A stretch of DNA of 64,000 nt from Sipunculus nudus (taxonomy: Eukaryota; Annelida; Sipuncula; Golfingiida; Sipunculidae). The translations under genes and the position numbers were made by a program. Under the pieces are notes generated by a model that worked only from the letters and a program-made list of their open reading frames with translations, was not told the origin of the DNA and did no database searches. The stretch lies in assembly GCA_026874595.1 (NCBI GenBank), contig CM049316.1, positions 13,382,839-13,446,838 on the forward strand. Reading direction: 5' to 3'. Below, in pieces: positions 1 to 12,600 of the stretch (position 1 is its first letter; every line of letters starts with the position of its first letter).

Positions 1-184
1 CCTGCCATAGTTTTAGAAAATGAAAGTTGTAAACGTGCGATCTAAGGGTGATTGTGGCCTTACTTTTCGGTATTAAGCGTTTAAATCTTTATTTCCCAGA
101 TTTTTATAGGTCGAACATGAGGGGCGACTCCTGCGACCCCTCAAAATAATTGCCTGCTGAACAGATTGTATATATTTCACTCAC

Positions 185-321
185 CGGAACGGTGGAAGCA
201 TGACTCTCTGAAGAAAAAGTAGCCACCCTCTTGGAGCCATGACAACGCATTGCTCGCAAGGGTTCGAACCTCCTCATCTTCGAGGTACATCAGCAACCAG
301 TTGGAGAATACGATGTCAACA
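185..321 (-). CDS. Methyltransferase gene, exon 4
   Basis: This 137-bp exon has acceptor TTTTCTAG and donor GTGAGT. It encodes [18 protein letters not shown], then [20 protein letters not shown], and leaves with one base of the next codon. The FSNWLLMYL and FRESCF blocks are strongly characteristic of the first methyltransferase domain of PMT enzymes. The next exon lies off the left edge of the window; positions 1-184 are intron. Confidence 0.95.
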
Positions 322-2856
322 CTAGAAAATTAAATTGTTTAAGCATTTAATTAAATTGTTTAGCATTCAAATGTTTTCTGCATTAGCAATTTATAGTTTG
401 CGTTTGCCGGTCCAATATAGTGATCACAAGAAGCAATGAAAAATATATAAATGACGCGATCAATGGTCAAACTGTAATGGACGGTAAATATGGCAAAAAT
501 TAAGTGTCCATGAAAATCTAATTTTTTATATACATCGCTTAGTTCCATTTTACGATAAACCTTATTAATATTTCTAAATTGATATGACGCATGTTACATG
601 AAGTGACTTCTTTAAATATGAGGATAGTATATATAAAACTACAGGACACCTACATACAGCAGTTTAAACAATACGGGCTCAGGTACAATACCAATCCTTA
701 TTCGACAAATGGACATATATACTGGTATGTTTCCTCTCGTAATTCTACTTCTGTTTTCGTACCTTCTCTCAGTTCATTTTCCGAGTTAATATCAGAATTG
801 CTTGGACACTTTTTTACAAATACTTTTCTTTGGTATTAATATTACATGTACTTAAAATGTGTGTCCTCTTTGTGAACATATTTTAATTGCCACTTAGCAA
901 GAACAAGTTACCCATCATGGGACATGACGCTCAGCTGACTATGAAGACATTCACAAAAGGAATTATATAATCTGAATGCCAAATTATGTAGATTGTATCT
1001 CCAATCAACTGTAGCAATTGAGGTTCTTCAAAATGAACAAGAAGAAAAAGTTTTATGATAAACTGTCCAGCCCTTCCCCTGAAATCTAGCCTTTTCGTAC
1101 GAAGTCAACTGACCTAAAAATGACCATGCACTTTTTTTAAGAACATCCCTGGATGTAAAGACAGAAGATTCTAGGTTCAACAGAAAAGTTTTGTATCCTG
1201 CCTGACTGTCTGGGTGCTTAAATTGTTTTATTTTCCAGTATTATAGGTCACCATGACCAAATTTCAGGTTTGCATGGAAATTGCCCAAGTTGTTTCGATC
1301 GGTAGCACGCAAAAATGTCTTTATTTCAGGTTTCAATGGAGATTGCCTAAGATTTCCCTGTTTATTACATTTGAACAATCTAGGGCTAGAAGATACAGTT
1401 CGAGCCCATCTGATTTACAGGGTGCTGAAAATCATGTTTTTGTCCTGAAGTTCCAGGATATTAGTCAGACCTAAATTCTGGTTTTAACGCAGATTTATCC
1501 AGGACCTGACTTGCCTTTCATGTTAGAAGATTCTAGGCCTAGCGGATACAATATGGGCCCCATCTGACTGGCTGGGTGCTCAAAACCATGTTTTCAGCCT
1601 GTAGTTCACAAAATATAAGTCACAATGACCTAATTTTAGGTTTAAAAAAAAAGATTTTCCTAGGACCTCCCTGGATGTACAGTTAGAAGTTTCTAGGTCT
1701 AATAGTTACGATTTTTGCCCTGTTAACGGATCGACTGCTTCAACTGAAGGTCCCAAAATAGAAAAAATGCGTTAAATTGAGAAAAATTACAGGTGACAGG
1801 TCTTCAGAAAATAATGAAACACTTTATGATCAATATGCATGGAAAGTACCAGGATAATCAATACATCAGTTATTCAGATACTGGAGCTTTGGTATCAAAT
1901 TTTGAATTATTCTGAGGGTAATTTCTGGCCCCGTATAGCTTGTAAGATATAGGTCACAGTGACCTAATTTCAGGTTTCCAAGGAGGTTTTTTATGGACCT
2001 CAAGGGGTTTTCAGTTAGAAGTTTCTAGGTCTAGCGGGTATGATTGTGCCCTGTTATCGAACGGACAGACAAACGGACAGACAGATAGACGGACAAAGAG
2101 TGATCGCTATGGCTCAGATGACTTTAAGTCAGCTGAGCTTTAGAAAATGTGTTTTTGGTGCATGTATGCCGTAATACTGTAAGCCTGGTTTGGAGTTACC
2201 TGTTAGGTGGAAGCGAGATTTCTGTGGCGTCCCCCAAACGAAACTCTACATTTGGTCGGCTCCCGTTCACTCTGACGTTTTCCTTGTGAAAGACCTCCAT
2301 AAACTCATTGGCTAGCAAGCTTTTGGCTTTGTCCGCTAGGTGCCCCGAAAAACGGCTGTAAAGATTGTTAAATAAGATTGAAAATAGGGAACGGAATTTT
2401 ATGTGTATGATGATAATTATATAGCGGACCGGTGAAACATCATTTGATTAACTTTGTAAATTTGAATATATATCGTGACCACCACAAAGTATATATATAC
2501 ATCTGTGCTGACAGAAGTACTCGCGCGCGAACAAGATTGCAGGGGCGTAGCTATAGGATTTATAGCGAACAGAGGCGGAGGATTAAGGATTTAGGAAAAG
2601 TGTGTGTGTGTGTGGGGGGGGGGGGTTTAACTTAGGAGGACTAATGACAAAGCCTAGAAAAAGGTCCCCTGGTCTAAAAAAGGGGGTCCACGCAAAAATT
2701 GGTCTGAAACCTTAGAAAAGGATGCAGCTGCTCAAAAGGGAAAGTCCGGACCCCTGGACCCCCCCCCCCCTCCGAATCCGGTTCTGGAGAAGGGGATCGG
2801 GTGGAGGATAGATTTCCGGATTGTTTGGCATAATGGCTAGTCAAAAGGTACACACG

Positions 2857-2908
<52 letters not shown>

Positions 2909-2956
2909 CATGTGTGTGACGTACGAGATGGAAATCCAGGTAATTTGAATTCTTAA

Positions 2957-2994
<38 letters not shown>

Positions 2995-4358
2995 GTGTGT
3001 GTGTATGTATTCAGACATAATAATAAAACACTTCAAGGTAGAACGTGATTCACATATCAGGTAAAAAGTCGAGGATGCCATGAAATAACACAATTAAGAG
3101 GCGGATATTTTTTGTCATACATTTTTTTTTTCAAGTAAGTAGATTTTGTTAGTTGATAGTGTACAAAGTGTGCACTGGGCTATGGTGCACGTATATAGAG
3201 AAGGGAACGCCTGAACCTTTGCCCATCAGGTGATAGTTTCACGTACTCGCATTCCCCGCTCGTCAAGTCATAATCCGACACAATGTTTCGAAACAATGTA
3301 ATGGACGATGAACCTCCGCTTCAGATCTGTCATCAGATTAGGTTATAAGGAATGATGAACGGGCACGTGCGAAATATAGGTCGCTTAGGTGCGGTGAATC
3401 GCTGATTCAGCACGTTCTACATAGCACCATGCAGTGCCGCACGTTTAGACGTAAGGGATTTTTAGTGACTGATGCAATAAATATAGATTCTCCGGTAAAA
3501 TTTTATATATGATATTAAAGAAAACCTATCACACATAATCATTGCAAGGAATCAGGCGCGGGTCACTGTAATTTTACCAACGGGTTAAAATTTGCATGGT
3601 GATCCCCCTACTCCCGTTCACCCAGTGGCGTCAATTTTTCTTCCAGGGTGCGGGGATTCCTCGCACACACTTACACACACATGTCTCTATATAATTAATT
3701 AATTAATTAATGTACGGTTAGTACATCAGTTTGTGCGACAGTTCTGTTTCGTGAGAGAACCAGTCAAGCCGGCTCACTCTTCATTAATGGGACATTACCA
3801 GGAGCTAAATTATGCCTATTCTTTCACACTATCTGTTCAGTTTTAACTTTAAACAAATGTTTCCCAGCAAAACCATCCCAGCACACGGTCTCATTTCTTT
3901 GCATACGGCTGTTTACCACCTTGTAATGGCTACGCTTGTTGGTAAACACAGTCTGTTTACCATAACAAGGCCGCGTGACCGGAGGTCCGATTAAGAGGGA
4001 CAACAAGCGGTTTTTCAGCAAGCAGAAACATGTATAACATTTTTTGGGCCAAGTCAGTCAGGGCATCACCTGATTGGCACGTGCTTTGTCTCAGCGATGC
4101 ACACGGCCCCACGCGGTGTGTTTATGTTTAAACCTGTCATCGCGCCCGGTCCACTGTTTTTAACATTAGTTTACAGGAGAAAACAAACGGTTTCAGGGCA
4201 ATATTTTGGCAGGTACATATTTATTATAAAGGGAGAAGCTATTTTTCGTGTTAACTCAACATGCATTGTAGGTGATTGAGCCCCTTTAATTATAAACGCT
4301 CCCATATGGTAGAGCACTATTACCGGGATGTATTGAATTTATGTTATGTGAACAATAC

Positions 4359-4413
<55 letters not shown>

Positions 4414-5606
4414 CGTCTGTATGACACATTTCATACATATATACTTTATAACATTTCAAATATAAAATTTAAGTACAAGGTTTTAAAAAATAAGGCATTA
4501 TGATTCCAGTTAGTTAATTCTAATCAAGGTTTAGATATATAATTCAGTAAACTAAGAAATGGAATCAAAGTCTTCAACTTTATTTTTAATATATTTCATC
4601 TGCAATATATATACTTAATGTATTCTATGAATAGTGCGGGATGGTTAGATTGACCCCATTGCCAAGACGTGGGGGGGGGGGGGGGGGGGTATACCCCCTA
4701 TCTCCTCTATATTGACGCCGCTGCGCTCACCCCACTTGGCCTGTAAAATATTACAGACACAAAATAACCATCATAATTGCCTGATTTGTTGACATTGACT
4801 ATTACTAAACTAAATGGTGACCACAGCTGGAGTGGCAATCTCTTACGAACAAGAGAAGAGACTAACGATTAGTCTTCTTAAGAAAATTATAAATGATTTG
4901 GCAGCAATAGCTGTAGTATTTATATCCTTTTTTTAAATACCAACAAAAATATACTCAAAAGCAATAATTTAAGTTAATATCAATACTGAAACCTGTGAAC
5001 ATTCTGCTATTTCATAAACTAATATAGACTGGTATCATGCAACTACCAGAAGAAATTATCATCACTTAAACACATGAACCCTACCATGACTGAGTCAAAA
5101 TAGTAATTCATATATACACTGCCTATACCCATGTCCCATGAAGATTAGCAGGAGAAACTTTCCATGCAGTACCAATAGATGAAGGTAAAAATATAAAACT
5201 TCAGGAAAAGCTATATATTCATTCAAATTACCTAAAGCCCTTGAGAAATATATTGTTCCTAAAATTGTCATTTCTTTTATACTTCATCCTAAAATTTAAT
5301 CACAAAATGATATACATCATTTCTATAATTTCGCAATGCACTGTTGTAGTCATCTAAGTCTGTTGTTGCCGATAAATCCCATTTTACCTGTACTGAGAAG
5401 TTCTTATCATATTGTTGGTACTTAAGTAAGTAGATCTTTGTGACAGTAATAAACGAAGAAATAAAGGTATTTATTTTATATTTGCCATTTAATTGCCAGA
5501 AGGGGTATTGTCCATGCCGGCTTTTCCCGGGAACTGCCAGTGGCAATAACCACTGGCCAACCCTGCGCAGTATCAAATTATTGAAATGGTTTATATGGAT
5601 TTTGAA

Positions 5607-5685
<79 letters not shown>

Positions 5686-8040
5686 AGACGCAAGGAGATC
5701 CCATTTTCTCCGAATAGAGGCGGCCACATCAATAAGGCCGGACTTCAGGGCAGCATTTGTTCAGCAGCTGACCAGTGGAACCGGGTAACAGAGACGTGAC
5801 AATGTGTAAAACACATGAAACCTAGATGGGGATCTAGCATGGAGCTTTTTAATGTTTATAAATTCAGATATTAAGCGTTTATACATTCAACCCTGGAAAC
5901 AGAGGCAAACATATATAGCGATATTTCAGACAAATGTGGCGGTCATTCTCCCATATTGCGGTGCACCTTTATAAATTGTGCACATGCAGTCCCAATTGTG
6001 CCCATGCAAATTATTGTATTGACTGGTTGAAGAAGTGACAAGGGAAGGGCCCAGTGATGCTTGTAATATCGCTCACCAAATGAAATCACCAATTGCTTAG
6101 GGATTCACCAAGGGTTCATCGGCAACTATATAGTAGCCTAATGAAGGTTGACAAAAATCAATTTTGAAATTTCTCGCGGCTAAATTTACGCAGCCATAGT
6201 TCCGATGACGTCAGAACACATTGCGACTCCTCCCGAATACGGGACGTCAATGGTTCGAGTTGCTTCGTGTCTTGCTCCTATAGCTAGCTGTTCAGTCGTA
6301 ATTCGGGGAGTGTTCACCGTTTACACTCGTGTTAAAAAATCGAACGCACCATAAAATTTACATTCACTCACCCTATTCCAGAGCCGAGCTCCACGATCCG
6401 CGCGTCTTTGACCTCTGGAAGCATGCCAAGGATTTCGGGGATTTCCCGCGCTCCGATTTCATCCGCCCTTGAGTCGAGCATCATATTGGCGGTGCTGGGT
6501 GTGTCGGCGTGGGCCTCCCAGTAATGTCGCATGACCTCCCGGACGCCTCCATCTAAAATATTAATAGGAAATACCGAAAATTTAAAGAAAACTGTTATCG
6601 TAGGTCTGTCAATTGAATTAAACCAAATAAATTATTCATATGACAGGACGCCATTTACGACTGATATCTAGATATGTAATAGGCTGAATTCCGTTCAAGA
6701 TGAAACATTTGAAAAACCTACTGTATATGACAAACTAGATTTACGCTGGTCAAAGACTGCAATTTTTACATAGACAAAAGTCAAATTGGTGTCTGATGTC
6801 TACAGGAAATCTAATTTTACTAGAGATATACCAATAATTTCAACTTGCAACCAGTGACATCCGGATTTTAGTGGATACGCAAAATGGCAGCCCAATGAGC
6901 GGTATTGCGTCAAGAAAACGTATTACAAATCTCATTTCCTTATCACATAACATAATTGCCTATGAGAAATATATTGATACAGATCTTACATATAATGAGC
7001 CTAATTCCTGGAGGAAAACCTTTTTTCTATCTATTTTTTTTTTACAAAAAAAACATAAGGTTGAGTAATTTGTTAAAAAATTATTCGCACATATATGAAC
7101 ACTGTTAGCTCGGCAGTGTCGCCACACACTCGGAAATCCTCTGTGACTGAACATCCTAGATTTAAGTAAAAGCACAGTATATATCTACCACTGTCAGTCC
7201 CAAATTTTCAGTGGCAGGGGCGGATCCAGGATTGAAAAAAAGGTGGGTCCAACCCAAGAGGACGAATGACAAAGTTTAAAAAAGTTCCCCTGGTCTGGAA
7301 AAGTTGGGCGGCGGGGGGGGGGGGGGGTTCAGGCTGAAAAATTGGTCTCAGACCCTTAAAAACAGGTTCCGTCGGCTGGAAAAAAAGGTTGTTAATAAAA
7401 TTAAGTCCATGATGTCACATGTGTACCGGCCAATCAAATCAGATCAAAGTCTGGGATCTGGATGAAATCTTTTGATCACACAACAAACGCACGTGGAATA
7501 TGTTTTAGGCCTACATATATATAACCTTTTGCAAATTAGGCGAACAATACGCGCGGATTTGACCCGACGTATGCCGAGGTCAGTGCCCAGCTTTTTCCAG
7601 GTATCCAGTGACTTCCGGGCTACTTGCTTACATCAGGATCAGAGCTTGTCTGATATGACACAATCTTACCAGACTTGCTCCTAATCCCATCTTCTGTTTT
7701 CCTTTCTCATACCCGAATTTAAATGAATTTTGCAGACACCCTGCACCTTGCTCAGCTCCTAGAAATCCCGGGGTAAACTATGAAAAGCATATTGTCGACT
7801 ACTCATGGGTCCGCTAACCGTTCCGCTTAGCGCTTTACAGCAACATACACGTTAAATATGCTTATACTTTCCAGGTGATACCTTCCAGGTGAGAGAGGTG
7901 CTTGTACAGACGAAATAGGTGCTTTTTACAGACTCTTTTATAACAAACATGTAAATAGCACATCATAACACTGTTTGCAGCGTCAGATGTAACCATTCCC
8001 GAGTTTATTAAATGGATTTTTATTATTCCTTGACAAGTAT

Positions 8041-8076
<36 letters not shown>

Positions 8077-9624
8077 GTATGTAAAATGCATGTTCTATAT
8101 AGGTATTGTTAAAATGATGCTATAAAAACTGATAGAAAAACAAAATTATAATATAGTTTTCCAAACATGTACGTTTATTTTATTTTTATAATTTTTATAT
8201 AATCTTTTAGGTATTCTCACTTCCCCAAATTGAATTTCAAAATAAGAATCTCTCCTATTTCCCGGGAAGAATGAGGATCTCCATTCTTCCCGGAAAGATT
8301 TTCCCAGATTCTCGCGTTTCCCCGGTATACATATCAGGGGAAACGCGAGAATATGAATAGAACCAGAATCTTCCATGTAAGGACGACACTTCCACTTCTT
8401 CCGGGCGAAATTAAAAATTCTCATCCTTCCCGGGAAAATATATGAACCAATTCATGAATTCTCTTGATTCTCATTTTTCCAAGGACAAATGAGGATTCAG
8501 ATTTCACCCAAGAATTCATGATTTTGCCATAACTAAATTAATTGTTAAATGATACCCGTTTTTAGGTAGGGAAGATTCATAAAATAAAAATAAACACCTA
8601 AACAGCACATCGTTACACTGTTTGTAGTATTAAGTGTTACCATTCCTGACCAGTAAAACAGAATGTAATTTTATTTTTATTCTTTAGCAAGCTAATCTCA
8701 ATAACCAGAATCTTCCAAGGAAAGCATGAGATTTTCTGATTCTTCCCGGGAAAACAGGAATCGATCCATAATAATCTCTTGATTTTCTTTATTTTCTCTT
8801 GGATATAATAAGAATTCAGGTTTTTCCCAGCTAGGAACAACAGGAATTCTCATTTTTATCCAGAACTAAGTTGATTGTCAAATTTTATTCTTTTATAGGG
8901 AGTGAAGGATAGTATAGCACCTTACAGATGTTTGTCGCATCAAATGTAACCATTCCTGAGAATTGGATTTAATTTTATTCTTATTTTGGCAAGCTTTTTT
9001 TTTAAATGATGGCACAATACATGGAAAAAATGAATTTGATCATATGATACTATTTCTCAGCTTGGAGTAGTATGCTTTTTCATATTTTATTCACAGAATT
9101 TTATTTTTGTAGTTTCATTTTCTTCACCAAATTTTACCAGAATTAATGTGAGATGTATTTTTTTCGAAAGGTATAAAGAAAAGCACACTTTTTATTAATA
9201 GAAATGAGTTAAAAATTGGCTTGAAATTATTCCTATTCCTATTTCCAATGTCTTGATTTCAGAATTCCAGTCCCCGTGGGTGAGACTGGAATTCTGAATT
9301 AGCCCAAGAGGAATGAGAATTCTTTTTTTCCCCTTGGAAACATCGGAAGCATTTGATACCATTTCTTGGTTTTAATTTTCCCTGGAAGAACAGAAATAAT
9401 ACCAAGATTCTCATTCTTTCTTCTATATATATTATACATAGAGCTAATAAACCCGGTAACTGGGCTTTTTTGTGAGGCTGTGCTCGTTGCAAGAAATTCA
9501 TGAATCAGTATGTTTATTTTGAAGAATGGTCAGTGATGATGATTACATTTTCGAACCGGAATTGGACGCGGGGCCATTCAGATTTCCGAAGATCTTATAG
9601 ATCAGTTATATATATATATCTATA

Positions 9625-9686
<62 letters not shown>

Positions 9687-12600
9687 ATTATTATTATTAT
9701 TATTATTATTAGACGTATACAGGATAGATTAATGTAAGGAAAATATAAAAGATGAATTGATGTATACGCACATATACACATATTTGCCTTTTTACTAAAT
9801 CTAGATTATTACATCATTTGACATGCAAGCACGTATGCATGAGTGGCATTATATATGAAGATAACACTTGTAGTATATTATGTATATTAAATTCCAGGAG
9901 GTCCATATGTTTTTTTGTTTATCAATATCATTTGGTAAAAAGTGACAGTATCTATCGAACACCTGTCCGTTATTCAGGATTAAAAGAGGTGTGTCGGCCT
10001 TGTACGTGATAAAGAAGCGCTATACTGCCAAGTGACACGTGCACTGATCTGAAGTACAATCAGTGTTATATAAGAATACCAATACAACCTCGCAACAAAC
10101 ACGTGGACTATGTGTGTGTTTGTATGTTAGAAGCCATGTCTGTTAGAAGTTCGATTATAAAAAAAAAAAACATATGTAATGTGCTACAAGATATAATTTT
10201 ACCAATTTAGTCCTGGAGCTTTTTAACATGAATAAGTTTGATCAGTTTACAGTTGATTTAATCAATGTGACTATAGGCCTATATGTATAGTGTGAAGCGC
10301 TATCAGTTGGGACGGCCAGGCCTATATATATGTACATGCCCGCGGTACTGATGTCCCCAGACAAGAACTAGGCCATGCAGGCCGCCCGTAAAGGTAAGCA
10401 CTGTGTCATGATGATGCAGCAAACATAGGCCTTGTGTTACCAACCTATACAGGGGCGGATCCTGAAATTTTGAAATTCCATCTTTATCATGTTGACCTAA
10501 TTTAGGGTAAATATTTCTTGTATTCACTCCTGTTGAATAACAGGCAATTCATTTTAGTTTAATCATTTAAGGAATTCCATTTCATTTTAGAAAATAAGAG
10601 AAACTACAGGAATCGACTTTCTTTCATTGCGATGAAGGCAAGCGCGATGAAAAGCTTACATGGAAATGTTACATGTTTGAACTGTCTCGACTTTTCTGTG
10701 CGATGCAAAGCGCGCATTTAAGCGTACACGGAAAACGGGTCTTGCTGTAATAATGGGAGCGTAAAATGATCTGTTATTTAACAAGAAATGCCATAAATCA
10801 TGGCAGCGAAACGAACACATTTTTCTCTAAACCAGGATTTCATTAGCCTCCTTTTGCTTTCAAACAGCATATTCTCTATTTGGTTCATTAGAAGCCGGAT
10901 ATTGGTTGTATATGGGATAAATTCAAAACTTGTACTATGAATTTAGCAAGAAAACGATATTTAACCGAACGAGCCGGATGTGGCAAATAATACCTTTAAC
11001 CCTCTCACAAAGTTTTTTTTATTAGTTGACGGAAGTTGGCCAATGAACATTTGGCGTTTGTAGGTCTACTAAATATCGGCACCATTACAAACACTAAACA
11101 AATGAGCATTATACAACCTAGTAAATTTACTGATTGTAAAATCATTTTAAGGAGCACATGGGTCATTCCAGACAAATGATGAACATTTTCAATAAATTGC
11201 GGCCGAGCCTATTATATAAATTCAGATAAACTTATATTTTTTCTGCTTGAATAAAGTGTATAGTTTTAATGGGCTTTGGTCAAGCACCAACACATTTTCA
11301 GATTTTAGTGATTTAATATGATGTTACAGCAAAAGATATCTAAAAAATGCCTCTTTAATGTCCACTAAGGTTCTGTCTCCACAACCGTAAAATTATTTGC
11401 AGGTATTCCTAAATTAAAAAATATTGTTATCCTAATATTGTGTTGCCCTTTCCTGGGAATATCACAGTGTCCCTGTGAAAGCAACCATTTGAGAGTAATG
11501 AGCACTGAAAATCATGTTAGTTACTGGGAATTTATTCTTTGTCCATCATGGTTATGTCCACAACGTAACCGTGACTTTCTAGTTCCATAAAACCCACCAG
11601 GGTACCTGATATAACATATGTATAGTCACAAGGTGGCGTCTAAAGTATTTATGACTGAAATGATACGTGGAAGCTACATTTTTTTTCTAAATGTAGAAGT
11701 TCCTGAAGGATCGTACCTATATTCAATGTCCACAAAGTTACTGGTATTGTTAAACCCATGCAAATAGAAGATTATACTAAAGAAAAGTGCGATTTTCCCA
11801 AAACCAATTGAGTACTGGAGGTCGGTAAATGAGCCTACCAGGAATCCAATCGAACATGATATTTGGAAAAATGTCCGCTGTTTCGGTCTACTTTGTTGCC
11901 TTTTCATTGTAACAGGGTACATAGACAATTTTGGTTACCTAGCAAACGGAGATATACGGTTCTTCGTGCTAACGGAGGCACATGTATAGTATTAATATAA
12001 TACTGGTAGATTTCAGAAACCCTCTCCTTGTACCATTACAGTTCCATTCATTACATGTTATATGGATTAACTTAATAATATCTGACCTTTTTGAAGTTTC
12101 AGAGACAGAGGCCGTTAACTTAGTGTACAGAAAGGTAAACAAGCATGCATCATGATGCGTTTAAACTGTCTCAGTTTGTGCCATTATGGCCTATATTTTC
12201 AGAATGTTTTTACACTATGGGAAGGGTTTTTTCTCCCCCTCCTGCACCCCCTATTCTTAAATCCTGTATCCGCCACTGGTTGGGTTCTGCATGCATGACT
12301 ATATCAGTAAATTGCTGGAAATATTGTTGTGACCGCTTTGTTACCAAATTCCCCTCAGTTATTTTCAATAAATATATTCTGTAAATGTTAGTATTTAGTT
12401 AATAATGTATGTATGTACGTACAACTAAGGACCTTACTGCAGAAAATAAAGTTTAAATTTTTTTAACATTAAAAGGTTCATTTGTTGATTATAAACTTTA
12501 TAACAATGCAGTTAAAAATGTCTAAGGTTTGTGCCATCATGGCCTATATTTTCAGAATGTTTCTACACCATCGAAGGGGGTTTCCTTCCCCCTCCTGCTT

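Noticed and set aside
230-275. GGTTCGAACCTCC resembles a tRNA B box, hinting at a tRNA or SINE
   Set aside because: It lies inside a clearly coding methyltransferase exon on the minus strand (185-321), and no A box or cloverleaf could be drawn.
5289-5576. 95-codon minus-strand frame considered as the last exon of the methyltransferase
   Set aside because: It falls between exons 2 and 3 of that gene, matches no PMT C-terminus I know, and its acceptor is weak.
9500-9712. 70-codon frame with poly-Tyr/Ile
   Set aside because: This is translation of (TA)n/(TTA)n microsatellite.
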